Assembly (NCBI GenBank): GCA_008828725.1
Contig: MEHQ01003470.1
Coordinates: forward strand, 369,128 to 433,127
Direction: 5' to 3'
DNA: 64,000 bases
Source of the DNA: Saccharina japonica
Taxonomy: Eukaryota; Sar; Phaeophyceae; Laminariales; Laminariaceae
The position numbers were made by a program, and so were the translations under genes. Shown in pieces: positions 11,437 through 22,800 of the stretch (its first letter is position 1; each line of letters starts with the position of its first letter). Under the pieces are notes generated by a model that searched no databases, had not been told where the DNA came from, and saw only the letters and a list, made by a program, of their open reading frames with translations.

Positions 11437-11694
11437 TTGGCTTTTATGTCTGCGGTGGACACTATGCTTATTTCGTAACCACGGAGTAAGACTCTTAAGA
11501 TGAGCAAACAGTAGCGTTGAGGAAGGTGTGTCGCACATGCGCGGTAGATACAAAATAACGCCGATACGTCATAGAAGAGAGATTCCGGCATGGTGGACTT
11601 GGGTGATACCCGTTCGTCGTCTTTGAGCCAGCAGCAGGGATCAAAGATGCCGTTGTCAGGAGACCCGTCTTTCTTGGCACGTCAAGGTCTTCCT

Positions 11695-11920
11695 TTGGCG
11701 TTAACATACTGGTTTTAGTGTGGAACGGTCAGTCACGGGGTCAAACCGCGTGTCTCCCAGGTCCCCGTTGGCATCACTATACCAGTATTAGTGTAGGGGC
11801 CGTCAGTCAATAAGTCAAACCGCTGTCACCCAGGTCTCTTTTTTGGCCTTACTATACCAGTATTAGTGTGGGGGCGGTCACTCGAGAAGTCAAAGCGCGG
11901 TCTCCCGGCTTCTTGGGCAG
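11695..11920 (-). repeat. Satellite C relative, three units, inverted orientation
   Basis: Three ~80-base units each carry a CCAGTATTAGTGT- or CTGGTTTTAGTGTG-type block, a GGTCAGTCA-type block and GTCAAACCGC. On the - strand the first block reads CACACTAAAACCAG, the signature of the large array at 17010-17960. 11437-11694 has no feature. Confidence 0.75.
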
Positions 11921-12099
11921 GATTGGTTGCTGATGCAAGCTGATGTACTACTTTTACAGTAGCTGAAGGCCACAACCGGGTGCGTTTTCTTTTGATGGTC
12001 GGTGGGTGTAGGAAGTACGAATATCAGAGGAATAGATAAAAACGACAATATAAGTAGCTATATATAAACCAGGGCGGGACGTATTCCAACTTGTGGTGT

Positions 12100-12570
12100 T
12101 CGTCCTTAGATGGCGGCTTGGGTGGATGGTTGATGGCTTGAATGTACGATTGGCTTGAATGTCGGATGGTTGGCTGGAATCTACGATTGACGATGGTGGC
12201 TTGAATCTACGATGTTGGCTTGATTTAATCGACGATGTGATGGCTCGAATCGACAATGTGATTTCGTCGTACCTTGAAACGACGATGTGTTTATTACCTT
12301 GAAATCTACGGTGATTACTTGAAACCACGGGGGCTTGAATCGTCAATGGATCTACAATGTTGGCTTGAATCTACGATGCATCATGGTGGCTTTAATGGGT
12401 TGAATCTGCGATGGTTGTCTTGAATCTACGATGCCGACTTTAATCTATGGCAACAATGGCGTGAATCTTGGGAAGATGGTGGCCTGAATCTACGATGGTG
12501 ACTCGAATCTGTGATACCAGGTACCTGGTACTTGCTAATAACGGCTTGAATCTACGATGCCGATGGTGAC
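12100..12570. repeat. Minisatellite with TTGAATCTACGATG units
   Basis: A degenerate tandem repeat of roughly 20-25 bases built on GGCTTGAATCTACGATGGTG. Unit length drifts strongly. 12571-12925 to its right has no gene or repeat that I recognise. Confidence 0.85.
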
Positions 12571-12925
12571 GTCATTTCGTATGAAAGGGTAGATGTATCA
12601 TGTTTTGTCGTTCAGTACTATAGTAAAAGAACAGCGTGAAAACATTTACATCGGCCTTGGATTAATACTGGTGGTAGGTTTTTGTGCACGCGTTATAAGT
12701 AGCTAGTGTGAGCGCGCTCCTTTCCTTACCGTTGAAGGGTGCTTTTCGGACGTCACCTAATAAAATACCAGCAGCAGTGTGTACGGTGTTAATCAACAAT
12801 GAATGGAAGAATATGTTCAGTACTTTTCGAGGATGACTACTAGACCACCGGAGCGACCGCCAACGATGAACGCATGCTATATGCGATAGAATGCTAGGCC
12901 CAACTATTAGTGACTGATTAATGTA

Positions 12926-13048
12926 ACGGGGGTCCTTAGTAGTGAATAGGACCAAATATTGTTCCTAGTAATAGGGAAATACATAGGTTTTTGTGTTGAG
13001 CGCAGGTCCTATTTACTTTGGTCCCCCGTGTAGCGGTACTGTAGGTCC
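12926..13048. mobile_element. Family D MITE
   Basis: ACGGGGGTCC at the left is matched by GGTCCCCCGT at the right, with TAGTGAATAGGACC inverted as GGTCCTATTTACTTTGG. It lies 30 bases from another member. Confidence 0.85.
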
Positions 13049-13077
13049 TATTTACTATGGTCGCCCGGAATAATATC

Positions 13078-13207
13078 ACGGGGGAGCATAGTAAACACTA
13101 GTGAATAGAACCTACGGGACACACCAAACCTGATTATTTCCCTATCTTCACTATTAATAATACCAATAGTTGGTCCCCTTTTTACTAGTGTTTACTATGG
13201 TCCCCCG
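13078..13207. mobile_element. Family D MITE
   Basis: Left end CACGGGGGAGCATAGTAAAC and right end GTTTACTATGGTCCCCCGTA are inverted copies. The interior differs from the neighbouring member at 12926, so this is probably a separate insertion rather than a tandem duplication. 13208-13569 beyond it holds no recognised gene. Confidence 0.85.
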
Positions 13208-13569
13208 TAGTAGTGGTTATTTACTGACCACCTGGTATTACTGACTGTTAGTATACCCCTCAACAGAGGAGCTTTACTCGGTATATAATCCGATTTGTGT
13301 TACGCAATAATATTCGTCATACGTAAAAGCTTCTACCTGGTGCTAGGTGTGAATAGGTTGTGGGATTTTTTGTCCGGGTAAACGCGTACACACTACGAGT
13401 ACATGCACACCCTCTCCAAAGACGCAAGGTACGGTAGAGGTTCACCGCCGTGTTTTTTATGAGGCTCATCGCTTGAGGAGTTCTATACTTATAGCAAGTC
13501 ATTACTAAGTGACCCAACAAAAAAAAGGGTCGGAAAAAAAAAAGATGATACGAGTACGAGAGGTATATC

Positions 13570-13725
13570 CGATGCAATATCCCGTGGCCCAAGTCTATAC
13601 TGAAAACTAGTCAAGACAAGAATGAGATTCCGACAATTTTGGGTTGAAAGGGTCAAGGAGCATACTAAATAGCAGTCATTCACGACATGTTTCAGCCAAA
13701 AACTGCTATATACCTCACGCGTCGA
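13570..13725. mobile_element. Family I MITE fragment
   Basis: It contains CCGTGGCCCAAGT, ATTCCGACAATTTTGGGTTG, CAAGGAGC and a CTATATACCTCACGCGTC end, matching the right half of the family I elements at 51040 and 52303. The left half is missing or too diverged to see. Confidence 0.65.
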
Positions 13726-13984
13726 TGATTGATTGATGATTGATGATTGATTGATTGGATGATCGGTTGATTGTGATACAGGTGATGATTCGTGATAGTG
13801 TGGATTATCTCGCCGGTCGTTCGGCCGGGATTCGGTGCTATTATACTCTACAAATCCATCGGAGCGTATAGTAGCGTGTAGAGTGCCCTTCTTTATTGTA
13901 TTATAGGGGTGCAGTGCTTGTATATCGTACGCTATGGCTTTGTACCGGACAAAACAAAGTAAGCACGAGAGGGCAGGGCCGCGG

Positions 13985-14330
13985 CGTCGGCGAACGCTAA
14001 CGCCAACGCTAACGCCAACGCTAACGCCAACGCCACACCAGCGCTATCGCTATTGCCAACGCTGGCACCACCGCTATCGTTATTGCTAACGCTAGCGCTA
14101 ACACCAACGCTATCGGTATTACTAACATCAACGCTAACTCCAACGCTAGCAGCAACCCCAACGCCAACACTAACCCTAACGCTGCCGCTAACACCAACAC
14201 TAACGCCAACGCTAATGCCAACGCTGTCACTAACACCAACGCTAACGCCCACATTAACGCCAACTCTAACGCCAACACCAACGCCAATGCTAACGCCAAC
14301 GCTAACGTAACGCAAGCGCCAACGCTGAAA
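13985..14330. repeat. (AACGCY)n hexamer array
   Basis: About 345 bases of tandem AACGCT/AACGCC hexamers with ACACCA and ATCGCT variants. The frames on both strands encode alternating Leu/Ala/Val or Thr/Pro dipeptides, which are by-products. The unit is telomere-like in length but differs from CCCTAA. Confidence 0.9.
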
Positions 14331-14370
14331 CCGTTATTGTGATGGCCCTTCGAGACTCATAGCGCGAGGT

Positions 14371-15048
14371 TCACATATAGCGCGGCGACATTTTTTTTCC
14401 CCGCTGGCCATAACAAACGTCGAAAACGGGAACCAAAAATAATAATAAAAAACACTCTGAATTCTTCAGTTCCAACATAAGACCGAAAAATAAAACAACG
14501 GACCAAATCACCCAGCTATCACAGTAGTAAAAGTGGAGGACCACAACCGCCATAAAACAAAGGACAAAACAGAAACAAAACAAAACAAAAACAAACAAAA
14601 ACGAAACAAAAACAAGCACAAAAACACAAAAAACACACGCATCACTACCTACCGTGAGACGAATACCACACGTACCCCCTACTGTGTACAAGTAATCGAG
14701 ACTACCAAAGACCAGGTATATAGTTGTAGCGGCTGTTCCAAACAACCAGGTACCTAAATTTATATCGTCCACCGAGCTGGAAAATGCCAACGCATGAAAC
14801 ATAGAAACCCCTGTCGTTGGTGGGAGAACTCCGTCTTCATCGTCGCTAAAGAGGCTAAAAAAACTGAAGCAACACACGATATTCAAGAGGTATGTCGCCC
14901 TTTTTCCGTTCCCTGCTGCCGTACACAGGGCCCATCGAAGGCCACAGGCTATACCAGGTATAGAACAAGCCTCTTTCTTGCGTACAGCTCTACAACCCCC
15001 CCCCCCCCCCATCGTACGTATGATACCGCTCGCTGTCCGACAGCCCTT
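14371..15048. other. No convincing gene; A/C-rich sequence
   Basis: A 236-codon - strand frame (14371-15081) runs through AAACAAAAAC-type low-complexity sequence and into a MITE. Its product is a biased Phe/Val/Cys-rich peptide without a family resemblance. I treat it as fortuitous. Confidence 0.5.
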
Positions 15049-15136
15049 TCTCATCCAGAACTGAAAAAAAAAATGTCCCACACTAATTCCCAGGAGTTTG
15101 TCCCCAAATTTGTGAGACTAGTTCTTTAGGGGTTAA
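15049..15136. mobile_element. piggyBac-type MITE, degenerate
   Basis: CATCCAGAACTG at the left pairs with AGTTCTTTAGGGGTTAA at the right, and the interior shows TGTCCCACACT and TTTGTCCCCAAATTTG as in the 2679 copy. Only the right TTAA survives. Confidence 0.7.
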
Positions 15137-15716
15137 GCCGCTGTATACCCCAACCCCCTCCCGTTCGTATCACAACCGAAAAACGATAGCAACTCCTTCT
15201 CGATCTTACCGCTATCCCACCCTACCCTACCCTACCCTACCCTACCCTATACCATACCCTACCCTGAGAGGACCGCTCGCGTCACCGTTCTTTTTTCGTA
15301 TTTTTTTTTCCACAACCAAAACCAGAGACAAAACCAGGGGTGCACGCCGGAAAAAAAAAAAAAAATCCGACACCCCACTGTTCGTTTTCGAGACCCAGGC
15401 AGGGTGGGGGTATACTAAAACCAAGTAAAATATTTTTTTTTGCGAAAAAAATGTATGTTTTTTTTAGAATCATCCAGAAATCCCACCCCACTGGTTTGTT
15501 TTTCGCTACTGAAGGGACCTTCTTAGGAGAGTGATGTCGTTTTTTTTTTACGTGCACTTCTGCCGTGACTGCTATTTTTTCTCGTACCTGGAAACATGCT
15601 CCTAAGGTATAGAGAGGGGGGGGGGGGAAGGGGGGTACCTTGTTTTTTTTCTCGTGAGAAGCTCAAGCTATATACCTCTCACCTGAAACCCAATTTTGAG
15701 AAACGCTTTGAGAAAC
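15137..15716. other. No gene seen; (CCCTA)n run and homopolymers
   Basis: A pentamer run CCCTACCCTA lies at about 15217-15265, followed by long A and T runs (15350-15366, 15431-15463). The local frames are low-complexity. Confidence 0.6.
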
Positions 15717-15718
15717 GT

Positions 15719-15771
<53 letters not shown>

Positions 15772-15792
15772 CGTACGCACGCACGCACGCAT
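15717..15792. repeat. (ACGC)n microsatellite
   Basis: About 18 uninterrupted ACGC units, one with a GTAC variant. Open frames across it are simple Arg-Thr-His-Ala repeats and are not genes. Confidence 0.95.
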
Positions 15793-16094
15793 CCAACACT
15801 CGTGCACACTCCCCACGGCATATTAGTATGGCATATATATTCGTATACCACACTAAAGCGTTCTATAACACACAAAAAAAAAAGTGGTAACGCAAAAGAG
15901 ATTGGCCACTATCCCTCGCCTTGAGGAGAATCCTCCGCAAAATCGGGGAAAAAAAACAAAACAAAAACAAAAATGTTGCCCAGAAGTACCCTCTCTAACC
16001 CCTCTCTCTCTCTACTCTCTCTACTCTCTCAGCGGTTGATGAGCCCCGCAGTGCAAAAATATCGGATAGGAGCCCAAAAACGTTTCCGCACCTC

Positions 16095-16395
16095 GAAGAT
16101 ATCATGATCTAGATCATCGACTCCCACTTAATGATCTAGATCTTTCAGGGAATAAATGCCCCTGATCTGTATGATCTGTATGATCTGTATGATCTAGCTC
16201 ATGTTGCCGGGTGGGACCCAAGTGATCTGCATGACGTACAGTAGGACATGTTTTCCTGGGTTGGATCTGTACGTTGCACAGATCATGCACATCATCTCAC
16301 AACGGCAGTTTAATACCTATATGATCTATCTGTAGATGATCTGTCTGTAGATGATCAGTCCGGGGTGTGAAGAGCTTCTGAGAACAGCCCCGGCC
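16095..16395. repeat. GATC-rich dispersed repeat, copy 1
   Basis: Repeated ATGATCTGTATGATCTAG-type words enclose GCTCATGTTGCCGGGTGGGA and end in paired CTGTCTGTAGATGATC words. A second copy with the same order lies at 25505-25830. Flanking DNA 15793-16094 and 16396-16559 has no gene. Confidence 0.8.
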
Positions 16396-16559
16396 CATTC
16401 GACGCTTGTCATCCGATGCAAGAAAGTCCCGCCTCAACAAGCGGTTCCTAGTAAATAGGATGCAGCCCACCCTTCATGCGACTAGTCCAACACCTCACGG
16501 CGCTTCTTCCGCTTGGTGCCAAGTACTGCCAAACGCCTGCCTGGTCGGTGAAAACCCTA

Positions 16560-16756
16560 CGTGCTCCGTCTCGGCATTGTAGGGATGCGAGGGTCTATGG
16601 TCATACAACTACGGCCATGCACGACATGCGGCTAATACTTCCCCCCTAGCAATGTCTGCCTGGTCGGTGAAAACCCAACATGCTCCGTCCCGGCATTGTA
16701 GGGATACGAGGGTCTATGGTCATACGACTACGGCCATGCACGACATGTGGCTTATA
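16560..16756 (-). repeat. Two family A copies beside the MSH2 stop codon
   Basis: Two inverted cores (16570-16635 and 16650-16756), each including CGGCATTGTAGGGAT and CTACGGCCATGCACGACATG. The second ends in a C run only ~20 bases past the MSH2 stop codon at 16780, so the repeats probably lie in its 3' untranslated region. Confidence 0.85.
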
Positions 16757-16779
16757 CCCCCCCGCCCCCCCCGGCACTC

Positions 16780-16863
16780 TCAGGCACCGACGTAAAGCTT
16801 GTCGACGAGTTGTCGTGTTGCCGTCAGGGCTTCTTCTGGACTCATCTCGTCCACCGGTAGCCC
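16780..16863 (-). CDS. MSH2: MSH2 terminal exon
   Basis: Twenty-seven codons plus [23 protein letters not shown] then DKLYVGA. It aligns with the C-terminal helices of other MSH2 proteins (human MPFTEMSEENITIKQL...). Acceptor GCCTCAG, phase 0. The preceding intron contains satellite C. Confidence 0.88.
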   Translation of the reverse strand, partial: GLPVDEMSPEEALTATRQLVDKLYVGA

Positions 16864-19800
16864 CTGAGGCGGAGACCAGACGAGCACGGTGAGGGGGAGG
16901 AAGCGGGGGTGATTGGTCGGCGAAGACGAACACAAACAATTTCAAGTTGAAGTTGAAGTTGAACTTCAACCGTGCGCGTTCATGGGCACCATTTACGCAA
17001 ACGATGATGCGATGGTTGACGGCACTCTTGACCTTTGAAGGACAGCCGTCAAGGAAGTACTCACACTAAAACCAGTATACTAAGTCTAAACAGGCCTCGA
17101 CGGGTCAAGCCTAGACCGGTTGACGTCATTCTTGCGACTTGACAGACAGCCGTCACGGGAGTACCCACTCTAAAACCAGTATATTTAGTATAAACAGGCC
17201 TCGACGGGTCAAACCTAGTGTGCTTGACAGCACTTTTACCCCTTGACAGACAGCCGTCAAGAAAACAGTCACACTAAACCAGTATAGTTAGTCTAAACAG
17301 GCCTTGACGGGTCAAACCTAGTGTACTTGACGGCACTTTTGCCCCTTGACTGACAGCCGACACGAAAATCTCCACCAACTATTAATAGTACATTTAGTAA
17401 AAAAATAGGCCTTGACAGGTCAGACCTAGACCAGTTGACGCCACTCTTTCCTCTTGACGGACAGCCGTCAAGGATATCCATACACTAAAACCAGTATACT
17501 TAGTCCAAATAGGCCTCGATCGGTTAAACCTGTTTTTTTTTTTTTTAATCCTCCGGCGGATGGGTAAAAATAAAGCTTACGCCCTCCACACTTCCACGTT
17601 TCACTTCGTGTCGTGTCAATTCACTGTATCATTAACGGTACTCTAACGACCTTGAAGGAAAAAACAGCAGTCAACGATACCCACACTAAAACCAGTATAT
17701 TTAGTCTAAATAGGCCTCAACGGGTCAAACCTTGTGTACTTGATTGCACTTCTGCCCCTTGACAGACAGCCTTCAAGGATACCCATACACTAAAACCAGT
17801 ATATTTAGTCTAAATAGGCCTCAAAGGGTCAAACCTACTATAGTGTACTTGACAACACTTTTGCCCCTTGACAGACAGCCGTCAAAAAAGCCCCCACAAC
17901 TCAAACCAGCATATTAATAGTATATATAGGCCTTTACGGGTCAAAGGTAGCCCCATTAAGTGGGCGTGTAAAAATCGTCCAAGACTATTATCTGTCAATT
18001 CCAACTTTAAACCCCCAATGTCAACTTCGCTTTCGGACAATATTTAGCAAACGGTGAACATGTCCGGGCAACCTCGTCTCCCGGTATTTCGCAGAGACTC
18101 GCTAAGTTTTTCCCTCGTAACGTTTTTCCGTCGATTTTTTTCTCGAAAACTCTTCGCAACGTTTTCCGTAAACCGCAAAACTGCTTGCAACGTTCTTCGT
18201 ACCGGCCTCCGGAACGGTTACCGCGCCGGTTCCCGCAGAGACGCGCACTACGAGCACTACTTCACACCTTGAACATATCCAGGAGGCGGTGCAACTTCGA
18301 CACGTGCCGCTGCCCCCCTCCCCCCCCCTCCTTATCCCCACCCTCTCCCGTCTTTCGCCTCTTCTCCGCAGTCCCTGCCCCCGCCCCCAGCCCCGCCCCC
18401 CCGGTCCTCTCCATAACCTCCTCGAAGTTTTCCAGCATGGCCGCCTTTCGCTTGGCCTCTCGAATGACCGCTCTCGGAAAGCCCGCCATGGTAGCAACGT
18501 GAATGCCGAACGACTCGAGGCAAACCCCTTCCCGAACCTCGTACAGCATGGTCATCTTATCCTCCTGGCATTGGCGGTTCCGAAGCAATGCGAGGTACAC
18601 AGGGAGGGAAGGGGGGGGGGGGGTGTACTCATGTCGTGCACGGCCGTAGTCGTATGACCATTGACCCTCGCATCCCTACAATGCCGGGGCGTTGGTAGGG
18701 GGGGGGTGTACCTTATTTTCATGCATGGCTGTAGTCGTATGGCCATAGACCCTCGCATCCCTACAATGCCGGGACGGAGCACGTTGGGTTTTCACCAACC
18801 AGGCAGACATTGCTTGCACCAAGCGCGAAGCGCCGTGAGGTGTTCGGCGAGTCGCATGAAGGGTGAGCTGCATCCTACTAAGAACCGCCTGTGAGGCGGA
18901 CTTGCATATGAACAACAGCCTGCAATCAATTGATTTAATTTATGGTGTGGCCACTTCCAGCGACAGCAATGGGTAATACTATGTATCTGCCTCGTGGTTG
19001 CCTTGCCATAAACACTACGTGGTACGATCATTCCCCTTGTGCGGAGTAAATGTTCTCCACCTCGCACAAATGATCCATAACTCGACCGCCAGCTGTGATC
19101 GGCCGCCAAAAAACAAACAAACAAAAAACGGTACCCTGGTGGTCTAGCTCATGTAGTGAGCGGCATGTTTTACAGTGTAGTTGCCCACCGACGCCAACCC
19201 AACCTATTTATAATATAGGCGGGGGGGGGTGGGGTGGCACCTGATCTACAAATCAAAGTTTTGGATGCTTACCTTAGCCTCTGCGGTAACGTGCATATTT
19301 TTGACCCGCTTGTCCTGGTCCGCCATGGTTGTCATCTCGTGGAAGTGCGTTGCGAAGAGGCACGGCGCCTGGACCGTTTTGACGATGTACTCGGAGATCG
19401 CCCACGCCAGCCCGAAACCGTCAAAAGTTGACGTTCCTGTATTATGTTATTACGGTGCCACGATATTACGATAATATGACTCTTGGAAGTATGTCCAAGT
19501 ATTGGTGTTATGATACCGTGATGCCCCTATACTTCGTACACATGCTACCGTACGAGTAGTACTGCTGCCTTTAGATGCCACCATAACTAGATAAATAGTA
19601 TGCTACCGACGAATTACGGGGGATCATAGTAAATAGGACCGAATAATGTTAGTAAAAACAGGTGAACGTATAGGCTTTTGGGTGTACCGTAGGTTGTATT
19701 TATTAGTAGTCCTATTTAGTCCTATTATATGATATTTACTATGGCCACCCGTAATAGTACTGCTGCCTGTATAGACTATTTATAATATCAAAAGGGAACC

Positions 19801-22800
19801 TTGGTGCAGGGGGAGTTTGTTTTTTAATGACAAATTGTTCTGCATGAACTGCTGTGTACGTACAGGCAGCATGTTGCACACACTGCTGCTTTACTTGTCT
19901 GTTATCGTTCGTAAAAATCCATCATGGCGTCCCCTCCCCTCACCAAAGTCGTGTTCCTGTGTTTTTTGTTCAGGCTTTTGCATCTTGCACCTTAACCATC
20001 CTACGATAACAAGCGTCCGACCGAAACACATATCTGAAAACTACGAAACCTCCCATGTCACAAATGAACAAAAACACAAATAAACACGAAAATAAAATAA
20101 AATCACTTCCTTCCCCCCTAACTTTTTCTTCGCAAGAAACAAGTATCCTCTGTTTGGGCTTGTCGGGACTTTGGGGATTTTCTCACCTCGTCCTAGCTCG
20201 TCGATGATGATGAGCGAGTCCTTTGTCGCGGCAGAAATAATGGCCGACGCCTCCAACATCTCCGCCATAAAAGTGGAAACCCCTTTCTGCTGCGCATCGC
20301 CGGCGCCCACCCGCGCGAAAACGGCGTCTCGCACGCTCATCTCGGCCGACTCGCAAGGCACGAAACTGCCAACCTGAAGCGTGACAAGCAGTTAATGACC
20401 ACACCACGAGCCAAAAACAAAAGGATGAATAAAACAACAAAAAACGGCATGCTTTATGAAACGACAACAACACAAACCAAAAACAAAAGGAGTGAATAAA
20501 ACAACAAAAAAACGGCATGTTTTTTTCATGAAACGACAACACCACGAAACAAAAACAAAAGGATAAATAAAACAACAACAAAAAAGGCATGCTTTTTATG
20601 AAACGCAACACGGGCGTGAAACGGATCAAGGTACATAGTGAAACGTAACAAGTTAGCATTCGAAGCCAGGCTTGCAAATGAAATACATTACGAAGCGAAA
20701 CTATGAATAGTTCACAAAGCGTAAACCAGGTTTACCAAACGCAACAAAAGCTGCGGAACGCAACACGGCTACCAAACGAAACAAGAAGCTGGAATTCACG
20801 CATGCGTACGGCTATGAAACGGAACAAGATTACGAAACGTAACAAGCGCGATGGAACGTACGAAACGAAACGAGGTTGCGAGTTGCGAAACGTACCACAT
20901 TATGAAACGTAACAAGGTTGCGAAACGTAACAAGGGCGCGTGTAACGTCAGACCATAACATTGCTCATCGGGTATGGTGTATGGTATTAATAGCACTATT
21001 ATTTCCGTCGAAAAATCAGTTTTTGGGGTCAAGTATAGAAGCCCCACAAGTGATCATTCACCCTCAGAAGGCTAAACCTTATTAACATGGTGCACCCCTA
21101 CCGTACCATGCATCGCGTGTATCAACCCCTTTTCTTGAGTACCGGTGGTGAGTGGTAAAAGAACCCCTAAAAAAAATAAAAAAGGCATCACCCGAATACC
21201 AGTGGTATGGTAAGTGGTAAAAGCACCCCTCGAAATAAAGTATTCATCGCCCGAATACCAGTGGTATGGTAAGTGGTACAAGCACCCCTCAAAATAAAGT
21301 ATTCAGTATGCATCACCTGGGCCATGACGGCTACCGCCCCAAGCGCCCGGATGTACGTGCTCTTGCCACCCATGTTAGGGCCTGTCACCACGACGAAGCT
21401 CGCCCCATCGTTCGACATATCGTAACTTTAGAGGCGTTTAATCCGAGGGTTACGGGGAGGGGGGGGCGTATACAGCGGGGGGGAGGGAGGGAGGGAGGGG
21501 GGTAGAGGGGCCGTGGTCAAGGTATGCCCCGGTCTCACCGTAAAAACAATATATATATATATATTATTATATTATTTGCCTTCCGACAATGTGCAGGGCA
21601 TTATTCATTCAGAATGAAAAAGCTGACCCAATTCGTCGAATACCACCAATTATATATATACGAGTATATATTATACGTATACACAGCTGTCAGATTTTTG
21701 TTCCTCTGAGTGAGGGATACCAGGTACAGTACGTACATATTTATGTCTTATTTCTTACCACTCTGATCCGAAATACGGGCACCACCTCGATGAAAGGTTC
21801 ATGTTAATACACAAGCGGTGCTTGTATTCTCGGCCAGATTATCATAGCGTGCGGAGCGTCAACAGCCAAAAACGCAATCCTTCATGAGGCCATAGAAAAC
21901 CTGTACCGTATATACCACGCGCGATTCCAACTACAGTAGCTCTACTACGGGGGACCAGTAAATAGTAAATAGAAAATACTCGGAGGACCAGATGTTGTTA
22001 CGTAGTAAAAATACTTTTTTTTTTGTGGCGAATCAGTTTCGTCTTACGTGCCCGTGTACCGTAGGTCCTATTTACTATTTACCATGGTTCTCCGTGATAG
22101 TATCTCACGCAGCTTGCAAAAATGAGTTTCGAAGAAGTCCTCGAGCTCAAACCAATTGTGGTGTTTTGGTTTTTTGTTTTGCACTGATGTATCCATTGTA
22201 TATAATATGTGCAAATACTAACACTGTACGTACCCGGGGGGAGTTGTATGGATACTCGTACAGCAAAATAAACAACAAAAAACTTTTTTGTAGCCGAAAT
22301 GGTACAAACACGAAAACAAAAAAACAGCACAAAATGTGTTTACTTCAAAAACGTACAAACAAAAAAAAACAGCACAATAACGAGCGTAAAACACGGTACA
22401 AAATAGAGCGGTAAGAGCGATGCACTTACTCGTTTGTAGGGGATGCCCTCCCGCATGTTATCTTGTATTTATATGAAAGAAAAAAAAAACAACAACGTGC
22501 CAGCTGTGAGTGATACTTCGATCAAAACGTGCCCTACAGTAGTATTAATAGTATATATTTACAGCAGTAGTTTGATTTCCGTGGTGAATTAAATGCGTCG
22601 TATCGTACACCTGGTACCAGTATATCTGGCGTGTTTCTTATTGTAGTAGAAAATACAACTATTATATTAATAACAATAAAGTCGTTGGGACTGGTCGGTG
22701 TTCCTTGGCCGCCTACTTGCCCGGTGCGGTGGCCGCAAAATATATTTTCTTCAAGCTTTCAAGACCTTTTTTTTTTCTTTTTTTTGTTCATGTTTTTCGT

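Noticed and set aside
13985-14330. Open frames of alternating Leu-Ala or Thr-Pro
   Set aside because: Direct products of the hexamer array.
14371-15081. 236-codon - strand frame encoding a Phe/Val/Cys-rich, apparently membrane-like peptide
   Set aside because: It crosses AAACAAAAAC low-complexity DNA and a MITE end; composition explains both the openness and the hydrophobicity.
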